DNA of 64,000 nucleotides from Eupeodes corollae (GCF_945859685.1 NC_079149.1:38095136-38159135), one strand, 5' to 3'. Counted from the first letter of the stretch, positions 48,471 through 60,450 are shown. Notes: generated by a model from the sequence alone, not told the origin. Numbers and translations: made by a program.

Positions 48471-48884
48471 TTTCGAAAGTAGACGAACGGAGGATCCGAG
48501 ATCCGAGTGGTCTTAAGAAAATGACCATTTTTGAGATATTTATTTGTTTTCCTAGAACTCCCTTTAAATTAAACTATAGCATTGAATTAATGGATATGAC
48601 GCCCATTATATTTTTAATTAATTATTTCTAACATATGAAAACAAAATTTGTATATTACTTACTTTAACTTTGTTTGCTAAAAGTACTACTTTTAATTGAT
48701 GACTGGACCAAGAACATTAATAATCAATAATGCTTTAAATTATTTTCATAAGATTTGTTTCTAAGAAAAATTGAAAATATTTCCTTAAAAAGAAACGTTA
48801 AATAAGAGATCGTCAATTTGATATAAAGGTGCCTCTTCATTCCTGAAACTCGCCTTCATTTACGTCTTATTTTTGACGCACATA

Positions 48885-50230
48885 CAGTAGTTACACAATA
48901 AATAGCACAGTTATGTTAAAAATTCTGTCTAGGGTTTTAACAGAAAGAGTAGTTATCAATAAGAGGTTTGTAAGGTAACGGTAAATCAATTATGTACAAA
49001 TAATTTTATAAACAAAGCCAATGGGAAGTCAATGGTACCAAGGTGCAATCAACCTAAGTCAATTTAAATAGACAACATTGTTTTCGTTTCAAATTAAGTA
49101 AAGTTTTCATACACATTCTTACTTTTTAATAAAGTTTAGAATTTTTATAAATTAGTCGGTAGATTGTTCAATTTCAATTAATAAATTATAGTATGGTACG
49201 TGGCAAATACTCAACAGAAGCCTTCAGGCTACGAGTTCTTGATTTTAAGAAAGAAGGACACACAAACTCGGAGGTATCGCGGAAATTAGAATGTTGAAGC
49301 CAGAAGGTAATTTATGCTCTTAACAATTGCCTAGAAGAAGAGAGTGTTCAAAATAAAATTTGTAAGAATCCAAAAATAAAAAATGCAATCGAGTAAGATC
49401 TTGGTACGTGAAAAAAATTGTTTGGAAGAATTGGGAGAAAAAAAAAACAGATGTCTCTAAGTGCAATCTCTCTCGTCGACTGCAGTTTGCAAAGGAACGT
49501 ATTTCAAAAGATCCAATATCGTCCAAGTTCAATCGCTTCGAGTCAGATGGTAAAAAATGTGTTCGACACGGAATCAACCAGGAATGTGATCTTAAATATA
49601 CCGTAAATAGTGTTAAGTATGGTGGCTGTAGCATTTTTGTTTGGGGATGTTTGTTATACTTTATCGTATTGAGGGTATAATCACTAGATTAAATACAAGG
49701 AAATCCTAAGAAAGTCAATACTAGAGTATGAGCCGAGGAGGAAATGCCCTTGAAGTGGACATTTCAACATTTCGATCCTAAACATACTTATGGAGTGGCG
49801 TGGAAAAAGCGATAAATATATCTGATATTTCAAATTTGGACAAACTTTGGCAGAAAGTTCAATGAGCTTGGTACTCAGTACCTGGAGTCTTGTTTTATCT
49901 ATGAGCCACTGGTGTGCTGTTGTGATTTAAAATAAAGGTTACCCAACCAAACACTAGCTATTTTCTTTTAATTGTGTGGAAATGTTTGTTATTTTGTTTT
50001 GTTACTTATAAAATCTGCTATTTATTTTGTCCTAGAAAATCTTGAACTGAATTAATGATTTCGTTGTTATTTTTTTTATGAATTCAATACACTTTATTTT
50101 TATTTAATAAGTCAAATATATCTTTGTTCTTACTTTCTTATTATAAACAGTTTTTTGAAGTTAAGACAGTGCGAAAAACGTTCATTTAACAGATCTTAGT
50201 GTATATGTGCTATTTTTTTTGCCGCAACTG
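48885..50230 (+). mobile_element. Tc1-type DNA transposon with TIRs, decayed
   Basis: A 1346-bp element with imperfect TIRs. The left end is CAGTAGTTACACAATAAATA then GCACA; the right end, read inward on the other strand, is CAGTTGCGGCAAAAAAAATA then GCACA. Both abut TA (48883-48884 and 50231-50232). The transposase starts at ATG 49193: MVRGKYSTEAFRLRVLDFKK and HTNSEVSRKLE, a first helix-turn-helix. The second DNA-binding part is largely lost. RRLQFAKERI, SKFNRFESDGKKCVRHGIN and VKYGGCSIFVWGC (49465-49655) follow, then the DPKHT block near 49780 in another frame. The usual SDES preceding KFNRF is not preserved, so the first catalytic Asp is lost. The gene is dead; the ends remain recognisable. 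Confidence 0.85.
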
Positions 50231-50392
50231 TAAATAGTGATTTTTACTTGTGACGTATAGGAACTATTTCGCAATTATTGCAATCGAGATTTTAATCAAA
50301 CATGACATTACGATGTTGGAAAAGTGGGTCCTCCGATTCCATCCGTCTGTCTGTCTGTCCTGCCCTCTTCATCTCAATCCTTTAAGTCGATT

Positions 50393-52690
50393 GATAGAGA
50401 GATAGATAGATAAATTCTTTATTTTTTCATCACAAAGTTTACAAATTTTTATACTTAAGAATAAGGACATGGCAATAAAATATAAAAATAAATAAGTAGC
50501 AAAAGATATGAAGAAATATATTTATATAAAACAATGATATCAATTTTAACGTGATTTAAAATACAAAATATTACACAATTTAATTGATTTGATTAGCTGT
50601 TTATAAACATTTTTATCAATTTTAACGTGATTTGAAACACAAAAGAAATAATATCAAATTTTGTATGATCAGCAACAAAGCAATAAATTGTTAGGTATAC
50701 AATTTGGTTTAAGTGGGTAATCGACTAGGTTTAATATGTGAAACTATTACGGTAAGAAAGAGCATGTTGGCAATATTTAAAGAGGCTGCGCCAGCCCATT
50801 GCTCCATTTAAAATTTCAAAAAGTTTTTCCAAGGATATAAAACTTTCCTGAAAATGCAGCCGACGAATTTCTTGTAGAATAGGACAAGCAGCAACGAAAT
50901 GGTAAATATCTTCATTCACTCTTCCGTTACATAGATCACATAGCTGGGGCAAGTCTGGTCGATGAAGTACAAAGTTTAAATTTAAAATTTCAACCCTTGA
51001 TCTTAAAAAACTGAAAATTCATTACTAAAGTAAGAGACTTCCGAGGGCAGTTGGTGGTTTAAATGACTATAAATAGCTCTTGAAGTAGATGAAGATGCTC
51101 TGGAAAGATTATCCAGAAACATTTTGTGATCCACCTTAGCAATCACATCAGCAAACTGAGCCTGGCAATCGGTCACATTAGTTTTTGATAAGTTTAAACT
51201 TGTTTCGTAGGAGTAAGCTAGTTCGTTCCAGTCTTTAAATGGGGAAGCATTCACTCGAAGCAATTTTCTTAAAATGATTTTGTGAAGACAAGTTTCACTT
51301 CTTTTCATCACTCTAGTAATGAAGTTCGCACTTGCCTTCAAATTTTGTATATATATAGGGACTATTCCTGACTCTACATATATGGCGTAGTTGGGTGTTG
51401 AGTTAGGCAAACGAAATATCCTCTTAAAAAAGTTCGTTTGTACAGTTTCAAAAGCTTCGAAGTGTGTGTATCCGAAGGCTTGAACGCCATATGCCATGCA
51501 TGCATTTACTGTCGCGTTGAAAACTTTGTACTTGGACGTTGAATCAACATTTTGGTTCGAAAAAAAAGTATGAAGGTCTTCATCAGCTGAGAGTAGAGTT
51601 TTAGAATGAGCTGCTAACGTCTCAGCTTCTAAAGAGAACCTCATACTCTGATTGCGCCCACCAAATTCGCGCACTGTCTCCCAAAATATCTTTGAGTTTG
51701 TGCAGTTTTTCAATTTCTTAGCCACGTTTTTTAAATAGTTGATTTTCTTAACTGAGCACATTTTTTTTTAAATCAGTATTAACACGAAGATAGATATTTT
51801 TACAAAAATTGAGAACTAGTCGTTCTAAACAGTTTTAAGTAAGCAAACGAAAGTTTACGGAGATTTCTGTAATCCTTATCGAACCATAAATTTTTAGCTA
51901 CAAAAGTGAGTGTACTCTTCAACGCGAAAGGGGCTGCAGTTTTTATAACCCGTTCTATACTTTCACACACCACTTCAGACGAGACTGCCGATTGTTGGGG
52001 CAGAGATAGTAAATGCCGAGAGAGTAGGCTTCTATAGAGTGTTCTCCGGCACTTCAGTTTATTAAAACTAGAAGGTGTAGCTAGCTGGATTGGCTCCGTT
52101 AGCTGAATTTTAATAACAATTGGAAAATGAGCCGAATAGTTGACAAGTGCAAATTTAAAGTCATCGATAATGTTCAGCCAGTCCCCTGAAATCACAGCAA
52201 AGTCAATCACGGATTGTCCCTGCCCGATAACAAAGGTGAATTCGCCACATGCATCACTATTAGAGGACCCATTTAAAAAAAATAGACCGAAAACTTCAAA
52301 AAATTCTGTTAAATTCCACCCGTTGCGGTTATAGATTTTATCACTAGAACATCTACTCTCGGCCAGTGCAACTCGTAAAATATTAGCGGAAGAATTTTGA
52401 TATTCACCAATCCTAGCATTTAAATCACCGACGATTAACACATTGTCAAGAGAAGTATTATTCATAAATTCCACTAGTTAATCGAAATCGCTTAGCCAAT
52501 CATTGCAATTTAAATAAATCGGAATAATATAATAGTTTAGGTTGTTGCTAACCATATGAAAAATAATTTTAGATTCAATGACTTTAAAATTAATAAGATT
52601 ACCCCATAAAGATTTTCTAATCCCATATAAAATACCCCAACTGGCTCTTCCAGGCAAATTTGATCTTATTGCGGGTGTAAACATTACTTT
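50393..52690 (-). mobile_element. Non-LTR retrotransposon with reverse transcriptase deleted
   Basis: Minus strand. The endonuclease spans 51800-52684: RASWGILYGIRKSLWGNLIN, VLIVGDLNARIG (metal-binding), RNGWNLTEFFEVFGLFFLNG, GEFTFVIGQGQSVIDFAVIS and NYSAHFPIVIKIQL. One in-frame TAA lies at about 52475, and a break at a nine-A run near 51761. The ORF 51003-51761 (252 codons) joins the post-endonuclease linker (FWETVREFGG) directly to the C-terminal region (YKVFNATVNACMAYGVQAFGY, TNFFKRIFRLPNSTPNYAIYVESGIVPIY), so the whole RT is missing. 50731-50952 adds a CDLC-H-C zinc-knuckle end. The tail is (TATC)n at about 50393-50412. It may belong to the Vingi/Daphne part of the Jockey group; the clade is unsure. 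Confidence 0.75.
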
Positions 52691-53819
52691 AAAGTCTTTG
52701 AAATATTTTAGAAATTTATTTTGATTCTTTTCTTTAGAATTATAACATCAAATTGATGTAAATATTTAAAAAAAAATCGGAATGTAGTTTAAACAAGAAT
52801 TTCAATAATATAAATGTTACAAAAACAGCAAAAGTAACACTTTTGTTAAACTAATGGCTAATTGATATAAAGGCTTCAAATCTCTTGAGATTTGAAGTTA
52901 AAAGAGATTCTCAAACGTGTAATTTGTAAGTGTCACAGAAAAGGAAAGAAATTATGTACTTAAATGCACCTATTTTCTTAGAGGGAAGAACCAAACATTT
53001 TTCTCTCAAAATATTGTAACATCTACGCGTAAGCAGACTTTCTAACTACTAATAATAGACTACCGAAAATAGAATTCGAAAAAACTACGTCAAAAAATCC
53101 CTACAATTCTTCATATCAGATCCTATTTTTTTATAATTATTATTTTATTTTTATTATTAGAAATGGAAACAAGAAAAGTATATTTTATTTCTCGAAAAAA
53201 GCTACGTTTCAAAACAATTCCTTACATTTCTGCGTGCAATACACCAAAAACCCTCTAAACTATTGTGTTTTAGCTCTTGAATTAAGGGAGGGAGTCGTCC
53301 AAATTAAAAAGTTAGACTATACCTTGCTGAACAACAGTGTTCTAAGATAATTATATAACTAAAGTTGTCCTTTAGGCCTTGAAATGTGTAAATGTAAAGT
53401 TAAAATGCACATTATGTTATTTTAATTTTATCAGCCTCCTTTACAGAACATTAAAGAATATTTTTAAGCGGTGAAACTCGTCTATGTGTAAAGCGTGACG
53501 CCACGATTTATCTTGTCTTAAATGTAATCCAATGTCATAAAAAGAATACTGAACAGCAGACATTAAAAAAAAATTATTAAAGTTTGCATGCATTATTTAT
53601 GGGTAAACATAGTGCCATGGGCGAGTAATTAATATTAATATAAAGGACCAAAGAAAAGACCCTATAGTGAACAATCGAAATAGTGCCTCCTGCACTCAAA
53701 TTTAGAATCGTTAGCTTGGTGTGCTATTAGGCATAATTTTCAGTCTCCGTCTTAATATGGTGCACAGCACACAGACGAGAGGAGAATTCTGAACAAAAAC
53801 CTCATATTAATTATTTAAA
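52691..53819. other. No gene recognised
   Basis: AT-rich sequence. A small imperfect palindrome around 52875-52905 (AAATCTCTTGAGATTTGAAG) is the only structure seen. Confidence 0.55.
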
Positions 53820-54083
53820 GCGGCCAATTGACTCAGTTTTTATAGGATGAATCATAGACCACATAGAACAGACTTAAACCCTTTATGTTCCCTTTGCAAC
53901 CTTGGTCAAAACGAAGATGTTTTGCATTTTGCATTTTTAGCAAAAGAAATCCGAAGGCTCCACTTTTATTCTGTTTTTTTTTCCCAAGAGGAATGTGTCG
54001 GTGTACTTAACGGAGATCGTGACCGGAAGACTCTTATACACTATATCTCACTTACAAATCATTATCTTTTTAAGCTAAACTAA
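53820..54083 (+). pseudogene. C-terminal fragment related to the element at 50393-52690
   Basis: The plus-strand ORF 53847-54083 (78 codons) reads MNHRPHRTDLNPLCSLCNLG and NEDVLHFAFLAKEIRRLHFY, then CVGVLNGDR. It aligns with PQLCDLCNGRVNEDIYHFVAACPILQEIRRLHFQ of the minus-strand element 3 kb away. The C-X2-C and His are kept, but the final Cys region (AACP) is deleted. It is a 3' end only, in the opposite orientation, and lies about 200 bases from the BEL element. Confidence 0.7.
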
Positions 54084-54290
54084 AAGTCCATTACCAATAT
54101 TTTTGTTTTTTCTTTATTTTTTTTTTTGTTTTTCACGAAACTAAAAATCACAGTATGAAAATAATAATTAAACAAATTTTGTTTTCTTTAATATTTATAT
54201 AAACATATTTTTAACTATGAAGCTCATTTGTGAAATATTCTCTCTTTTTAATCAAATATTGTATTTTTTTGTTTTTATTTAATTAGTTTC

Positions 54291-54858
54291 TGTTCAGGAT
54301 TAAACAACATTCAATATATTTATCATCAATTCAAACTATTTTTAATTATTTACTTTATTTCAATCATTCAAATCATTCAATTCATTGAAATTTACTTTAA
54401 AATCATTCATACCTAAACTCATAAAAATTATATCATTTACACATTTTACCAAACATTCAAACCATACACTATGTTATTTCTATAAATTTAAAATTGTCCA
54501 GTTAATTTTTGCCTACTTAAATCTAATGTTAAAATTCATGCACAAACTTCTTATCAGCTACACAGTTATTTAGTTTCACTCAATTTTAATCTCGCATTCT
54601 CTTTTGTGGTCAAATTCTTGCACCTTGCAATCAAGAATTTATGCAAGAATCGATCTCTTGGATTTCGATCGTCAAGCTGTGCAGACATTGGTAATATCTT
54701 GTATCACAAAACACATAATTATAACAAATACAACATACATACATATATTTAACATATTGATTGGTTCCTCTTTAATTTTGTTTATTATTTCAAAATCGAG
54801 TTAATCAAGAATAAATATAAAACATTTTACATACAGTCCATTGATTCGCTCGCAAACA
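54291..54858 (+). repeat. 5' LTR of the BEL/Pao element
   Basis: 568 bp, from TGTTCAGGATTAAACAACAT to GCTCGCAAACA, near-identical to 60474-61034. It should carry the Pol II promoter and, at 54810-54815, an AATAAA polyadenylation signal. AT-rich. Confidence 0.93.
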
Positions 54859-54861
54859 TTG

Positions 54862-54879
54862 TGGTCCTTCAACGCCGAA
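54862..54879 (+). promoter_or_regulatory. Putative primer binding site
   Basis: TGGTCCTTCAACGCCGAA starts three bases after the 5' LTR. The opening TGG is what pairing with the CCA end of a tRNA requires. The primer tRNA was not identified. Confidence 0.65.
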
Positions 54880-55212
54880 TTATAATTCATTGAATTAGAT
54901 AAAAAATCAAAAGTGGTATAAAAATAATGTTTCATATTAATCATATGTACAATATATTGATTGCATGAATCTATATGTACATATGTATATGCATATGCGT
55001 CGTTACTCCACTTGCAAGGTTTCGTGAACTTTATTAGACTTTTAAATTATACGAGCATTTGTAAAATTAATTTAAACTTTAAAGCTGTGAACATTGAGTG
55101 CTTTTATTATAATTAATAATAATTTATCCGCTCATTGTTCGCTAAAATTGAACATAGTTTTCTTTTTGCTGAGAACAAATATATACATATATATTTAGCA
55201 TTAAATTGTGCG

Positions 55213-58200
55213 ATGGCGAGTGCATTAAAAGTTAAATGTGGTAATGCTAAAGGGCGTTTAACTCGGGCGGCAGCATTTGTAGAGACAATTGATGAATCTA
55301 CACCGATAGAAATGTTAGAAATTCGGTTAGGTAAATTAGAAACCGCGTGGACAGAATTTTCTGCACTTCATAATGAGATTCTTCAGCAATCAGAAGAAAC
55401 AGAAGTCGATGAAATGGAAAATGAGTTTTCGGCATACGAAACAAAATATTTTGTAACGAATTCTCAAATTGTCAAAGCTATTCGCGAAAAAGTTAATTCC
55501 GATGGAATTTCTGCTAAAACATTTGACGCTATAGATCGTTTAGCTGATCAGCAATCGATATTTCTAGAAAAACTAGGTTCAGCTCCGTTGTCTGCCAATG
55601 ATTCGAATACTACAAAACTTCCTTCGATAATTGTGCCACCATTTAGCGGCAGCTATAAGGATTGGCCTTCCTTTAGGGATCTTTTCTTGGGGTCAGTTGA
55701 TACGAGGAAAAATCTTAGTCCAACTCATAAATTTCATTATTTAAAATCCTATTTGCGCGGTGATGCAGCTAATCTAATAAAACACATTGCAATTAGTGAT
55801 ACAAATTATCCCGAAGCATGGGATCGCTTAGAAAAACGTTATGATCGGTGTCAATTAATCGTACAATCATTTATAGAAACCTTTTTGTCGCTTCCTTCTG
55901 CCAGTGTCTCTAATGTACAAACATTAAGAAAAATATCTGACGGTGCCGATGAAGTTGTGCGTGGGCTAAGTGCTTTGAACAAATCGGGCCGCGACCCATG
56001 GCTTATTTATTTGTTATTAAACAAATTGGATTCCGATTCAAAACAATCTTGGGCAGAACATATCGGATCTCGGGAAGATTGCACAATAATAGAATTTTTA
56101 GAATTCTTAGAAGAGCGGTGTGATGCTCTTGAAGCATGCCAATCTCTTAACAATCGTTCGGTAACATCGCGTACAAAGCTATCGAATAGCATTCGGGCAC
56201 ATTTAGCTGGGCCTTCAGATTCAGCTTCAACATCTAAATGCCCAATGTGTCAAGACAGTCATATCCTTCCACAGTGCTCCAAATTCGTCGGGTTAGACGT
56301 TGAATCTCGCCGAAACTTTGCAAAGACAAATCGTTTATGTTTCAATTGTCTTCGTGCTGGGCATTCGTCGAAAAATTGCCATTCATCGTTTCGTTGTAGG
56401 GTGTGCAAATCACGCCATCATTCGCTAGTGCACCCAGTTGAAATCGATAATTCAAAATCATCTTCTGTATCTTCTAATCAGCTTCAATCACCGTTGTCAA
56501 ATCTCGCTACATCTAATATACCGGTCATTAATAATCATTCGCTTGATCTTACTTGTCGGAAGAAAACTCTTCTACCAACCATCTGGGCTAAAATTGAAGA
56601 CGTTCAAGGAAATTTTATAGACTGTCGGGTGCTCCTTGATTCCGGGTCACAGTCTTCATTTATTGTTGAATCTTTTGTTCAAAGACTCGGTGTTCAACGA
56701 ACTCATTCGAAAATTCCTATCCTCGGTTTATCATCGACAGAGATAGGATATACCAAAGGTCGCATATCCTTAAATATTCATTCTCGTTGCAACTCGTCAC
56801 ATCTGTTCGTTGATGCCTTTATTCTCGACAAATTGACTTCCAATTTACCATCTAAATCCATTGACGTTTCATCTTGGTCTTATATTTCAAATCTTGAACT
56901 CGCTGATCCAAACTTTAACATCGCTGCTCCTATCGATATTCTTCTTGGTGGTGATAAGCTTTGGACCATTATTAAAGGTGGACAAATTCGAGGTCCTGAT
57001 GGATATCCAATCGCCCAAAGTACTTCGTTTGGGTGGGTCATTACGGGACAATTCTTCGAACGAGAAGAATCAAATCATTTTCTCTCGTGTCATTCTACTA
57101 TCGACATAGATAACTCGATGCAACGGCTCTGGGAACTTGAGGAAGTTGCTCCAGCAATTCATTCAATTGTGGTCGAACAAGCAGAAGAACACTTTCGCCA
57201 GACATTTTCTCGTTCTCCAGATTTGAAGTATGTAGTTCAGCTTCCATTTAAAACACCAAATCCGTCGTTCGAAAATACTCTTTCACTCGCTGTTACTCGT
57301 CTTCATGCAATGGAACGTCGTTTTAATCAAAATCCAAAATTGCGAGAGTTGTATTCTAATTTTATGCGAGAATACATTGACTTAGGTCATATGACTCGAA
57401 TTCCTAACGATGAAATTAAGGTCTCTAGTGGCAGGTGTTTTTATCTGCCTCATCATGCGGTCTTGAAACCGGACAGCTCGTCCACAAAATTGCGTGTCGT
57501 TTTCGATGGCTCAGCTAAAGACTCAGCAGGAAAATCCTTGAACAGTACACTGTTAGTAGGCCCTCCGATTCAACGTGATCTGATAGGTGTGTGTTTACGC
57601 TTTCGACGACATCCTTTCGTGTTCACGGCGGACGTAGTTAAAATGTTTCGCCAAATTTGGATAGAGGATCCCCACGCTGATTACCAACGGATTGTTTGGC
57701 GCGATTCTCCTTCCAAAGAAATAGAACACTATCGATTACATACCGTTACATACGGTACAGCACCCGCTCCGTTTTTGTCCGTTCGCGTATTAAAACAGCT
57801 TGCAGAAGATTACCGATCCGAGTATCCAAATGCAGCCCGTGTTCTTTTGGAAGATGTTTATGTTGACGACGTGATGACAGGGTCAAAATCTACCAAGGAA
57901 CTCATCGAATTGCAGTCGGAATTAGTTGCTCTTCTATCAATGGCCAAACTACAGCTGCGAAAATGGAGTTCTAACAGTTGGTCACTTCTTGCTTCTCTTC
58001 CAAAGGAAGATTGTGAGTACGCTTTCTTTGATACAGAACGCTCAAAATCGTTTGTTAAGGTGCTTGGTATGCATTGGAACCCTTCAAGTGATGAATATGC
58101 TTTTCGTATGTCAAAAGTACTTCCAACCATTTCACTTACCAGGCGTTCATTGTTGTCAGAAGTGTCGCGGATATTTGACCCATTGGGACTGTTAGCGCCT

Positions 58201-59958
58201 TCAGTCGTGCTTTTCAAAATCCTCTTTCAGGAACTCTGGGCTTCAGACTTAAAACTAGGATGGGATGACCAGCTGCATGTGGGATTAGCTGACCGATGGG
58301 CAAGGTACAGAGAGGAGCTTCCTTGTTTTGAGCAAATTAGAATCCCGAGAAACTTGTTCCAATCTTCGTTCAACGACATAGAGCTTCACGGGTTTTGTGA
58401 TGCATCATCACGTGCGTACGGCGCTGTTTTATATACCCGGTGTAAAATTGCTGAAGGTGTGTACAAAATAACCATAATTGCAGCAAAAACAAAGGTCGCT
58501 CCACTGAAGCCGATTTCAATCCCCCGTTTGGAGCTATGTGGGGCCTTGCTATTAGTTCGCCTGATCAACCTAATCAAAACATCGCTTTCGTACAAATTTT
58601 CAAAAACTGTGGCTTGGTGCGACTCTGAAATAGTGTTGCACTGGCTCTCTTCACCTCCTCGTCGCTGGGTTACCTTTGTCGCCAACAGAACCGCTGCTAT
58701 ACTGGAAGTTACACCAAGGAGTTGCTGGCGCCATATATCATCAGAGTCAAATCCAGCAGATTGTTCGTCGCGCGGTGTTACTCCGTCGAATCTCCCGAAC
58801 CATCACCTCTGGTGGACTGGTCCATCATGGTTGTGTCTGGAGGAGAATGCATGGCCTAAACCCAAATTCGTAACCTTACAACAAGAAAATAACGAAATTT
58901 TACTCGAACAAAGACTATCTCCGCATCAAGTGCTCCAAACTTCAGTGAAAAATTTTGATGTCATTGATCATATAATCAGTAAGACCTCGTCGTGGTTTCG
59001 AATGCAAAGAATACTCGCGTACGTCATTCGCTTCATATTCAACTTTTTAAGTAAAAATTCAAAACGTCAGCGTCGTACCTCGTACTTAACTGTAAAAGAA
59101 ATTCATATCGCCAAAACAACCATAATTAAATCGGTCCAACTAACATCATTCAGTGAAGATATTCGTACTTTAATAGTCAAAAAAGAACTACCCTTAAAAT
59201 CCAAACTTCTAAAATACGCCCCTTTCCTTGACAACAAAGGTCTTCTAAGAGTAGGAGGAAGAATTAAAAATTCTTACATATCTTTTAATATAAAACATCC
59301 TTATATTCTGCCAAATAATAGATTTTCCTCTCTCATTATAGAAGATATCCACAAAAATAATCTTCATCCAGGAGTTTCCGCAACATTTGCCATCGTAAGG
59401 CAGCAGTTTTGGATTTTGGGATGTCGAAATTCAATCCGCAAGATTGTTTTCAACTGCAAAAGATGCTTCAAACTTCGGAAAAGTACTACTTCGCAACTAA
59501 TGGGTGATTTGCCATCACAAAGGATCTCGCAAAGTCGTCCCTTTTCGAATACTGGGTGCGATTATGCAGGGCCATTCAACATAAAATTGTCCAAAGGTCG
59601 TAATCCAAAGACGTCAAAAGCATACATATGCCTATTTGTGTGTATGGCCACTAAAGCCATCCACCTCGAGCTAGTGAGTGACCTTACTTCCGAAGCGTTT
59701 CTTGCCGCATTTCGTCGATTTGTGTCTCGTCGCGGATTATGTTCGAACGTTTACTCGGACAATGGAACCAACTTCCAAGGCGCACGTCGGTGTCTCAACG
59801 AGATGCATAAGTTGGTGTTATCAGAAGCGTATAACGAAGATGTTGCAACGTCACTTGCTAAGGACAGCATCGCATGGCACTTCATCCCCCCATCGTCACC
59901 ACACTTTGGCGGTCTTTGGGAGGCAGGTGTCAAGTCCGTCAAATTTCACCTTCGATGA
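55213..59958 (+). CDS. gag-pol: BEL/Pao gag-pol polyprotein, stopped by a TGA in integrase
   Basis: Read from ATG 55213; the open frame extends 26 codons further upstream but has no ATG there. 1581 codons encode, in order: a gag-like region with the DUF1759 core from about residue 138 (IIVPPFSGSYKDWPSFRDLF); zinc-binding CPMC at 343 and the CCHC knuckle CFNCLRAGHSSKNC at 376-389, followed by CRVCKSRHH; an aspartic protease LLDSGSQSSF with Asp 476; RT with ADVVKMF (Asp 807) and YVDD (Asp 885-886); RNase H with Asp 1063, Glu 1107 and Asp 1137; and integrase with an H-X4-H-X29-C-X2-C zinc finger (His 1380, His 1385, Cys 1415, Cys 1418) and catalytic Asp 1450, Asp 1516 and Glu 1570. All catalytic residues are in place. 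The TGA at 59956-59958 follows 12 codons after Glu 1570; the same frame then stays open to 60450. The proteins would make virus-like particles, copy the RNA and insert the DNA. Confidence 0.95.
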   Translation: MASALKVKCGNAKGRLTRAAAFVETIDESTPIEMLEIRLGKLETAWTEFSALHNEILQQSEETEVDEMENEFSAYETKYFVTNSQIVKAIREKVNSDGISAKTFDAIDRLADQQSIFLEKLGSAPLSANDSNTTKLPSIIVPPFSGSYKDWPSFRDLFLGSVDTRKNLSPTHKFHYLKSYLRGDAANLIKHIAISDTNYPEAWDRLEKRYDRCQLIVQSFIETFLSLPSASVSNVQTLRKISDGADEVVRGLSALNKSGRDPWLIYLLLNKLDSDSKQSWAEHIGSREDCTIIEFLEFLEERCDALEACQSLNNRSVTSRTKLSNSIRAHLAGPSDSASTSKCPMCQDSHILPQCSKFVGLDVESRRNFAKTNRLCFNCLRAGHSSKNCHSSFRCRVCKSRHHSLVHPVEIDNSKSSSVSSNQLQSPLSNLATSNIPVINNHSLDLTCRKKTLLPTIWAKIEDVQGNFIDCRVLLDSGSQSSFIVESFVQRLGVQRTHSKIPILGLSSTEIGYTKGRISLNIHSRCNSSHLFVDAFILDKLTSNLPSKSIDVSSWSYISNLELADPNFNIAAPIDILLGGDKLWTIIKGGQIRGPDGYPIAQSTSFGWVITGQFFEREESNHFLSCHSTIDIDNSMQRLWELEEVAPAIHSIVVEQAEEHFRQTFSRSPDLKYVVQLPFKTPNPSFENTLSLAVTRLHAMERRFNQNPKLRELYSNFMREYIDLGHMTRIPNDEIKVSSGRCFYLPHHAVLKPDSSSTKLRVVFDGSAKDSAGKSLNSTLLVGPPIQRDLIGVCLRFRRHPFVFTADVVKMFRQIWIEDPHADYQRIVWRDSPSKEIEHYRLHTVTYGTAPAPFLSVRVLKQLAEDYRSEYPNAARVLLEDVYVDDVMTGSKSTKELIELQSELVALLSMAKLQLRKWSSNSWSLLASLPKEDCEYAFFDTERSKSFVKVLGMHWNPSSDEYAFRMSKVLPTISLTRRSLLSEVSRIFDPLGLLAPSVVLFKILFQELWASDLKLGWDDQLHVGLADRWARYREELPCFEQIRIPRNLFQSSFNDIELHGFCDASSRAYGAVLYTRCKIAEGVYKITIIAAKTKVAPLKPISIPRLELCGALLLVRLINLIKTSLSYKFSKTVAWCDSEIVLHWLSSPPRRWVTFVANRTAAILEVTPRSCWRHISSESNPADCSSRGVTPSNLPNHHLWWTGPSWLCLEENAWPKPKFVTLQQENNEILLEQRLSPHQVLQTSVKNFDVIDHIISKTSSWFRMQRILAYVIRFIFNFLSKNSKRQRRTSYLTVKEIHIAKTTIIKSVQLTSFSEDIRTLIVKKELPLKSKLLKYAPFLDNKGLLRVGGRIKNSYISFNIKHPYILPNNRFSSLIIEDIHKNNLHPGVSATFAIVRQQFWILGCRNSIRKIVFNCKRCFKLRKSTTSQLMGDLPSQRISQSRPFSNTGCDYAGPFNIKLSKGRNPKTSKAYICLFVCMATKAIHLELVSDLTSEAFLAAFRRFVSRRGLCSNVYSDNGTNFQGARRCLNEMHKLVLSEAYNEDVATSLAKDSIAWHFIPPSSPHFGGLWEAGVKSVKFHLR

Positions 59959-60450
59959 GTAGTCGGAGCAACGATTCTTACATTTGAAGAAATGTACACC
60001 GTTCTCACTCAGATCGAAGCTATTCTGAATTCTCGTCCTCTTTGTGTTATATCCGATCAAGATTTAAACCCTCTAACCCCCGCTCATTTTATTATAGGTG
60101 AACCGTTTACTGCTGTCCCGGAGCCTACCACTTTAAACACGCCACTAAATCGACTCTCACATTGGAATCACCTACAAAATATGGTCCAAGGTTTTTGGAA
60201 ACGGTGGCACATGGAGTATATCACCACACTTCAAGAACGGCCAAAGTGGAAGCAGCAGAGTCCAAACCTAAAACCAGGGGACCTTGTTATTATAAAGGAA
60301 CCAAATCTTCCCCCAACAAAGTGGCTACTTGGCAAAATCACAGCAACAACTCAGGGTACAGATGGTCGAGTACGAGTTGCAACTGTAAAAACGAGTGGTG
60401 GAATCTTTGTTCGTGCAATCACCAAGCTGGCAGTTGTACCCATGTCCTGA
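59959..60450 (+). pseudogene. BEL/Pao integrase C-terminal part, after the TGA
   Basis: Same reading frame as the polyprotein, cut off by the single TGA at 59956. It starts VVGATILTFEEMYTVLTQIE and continues ILNSRPL, the typical end of the catalytic core, then DLNPLTPAHFIIGEP, WKRWHMEYITTLQERPKW and the DUF5641-type C-terminal domain LKPGDLVIIKEPNLPPTKWLLGKI, with GGIFVRAITKLAVVP before the stop at 60448-60450. The first ATG after the TGA is at 59992. No other lesion is seen, so loss of function is either a single change or a sequencing error. Confidence 0.9.

Noticed and set aside
55135..55212. Upstream extension of the BEL polyprotein by 26 codons
   Set aside because: It begins at TTG; the first ATG of the frame is at 55213 and is followed by a typical BEL gag start.
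57858..58685. Minus-strand frames of 119 and 99 codons inside the BEL element
   Set aside because: Shadows of the gag-pol reading frame.
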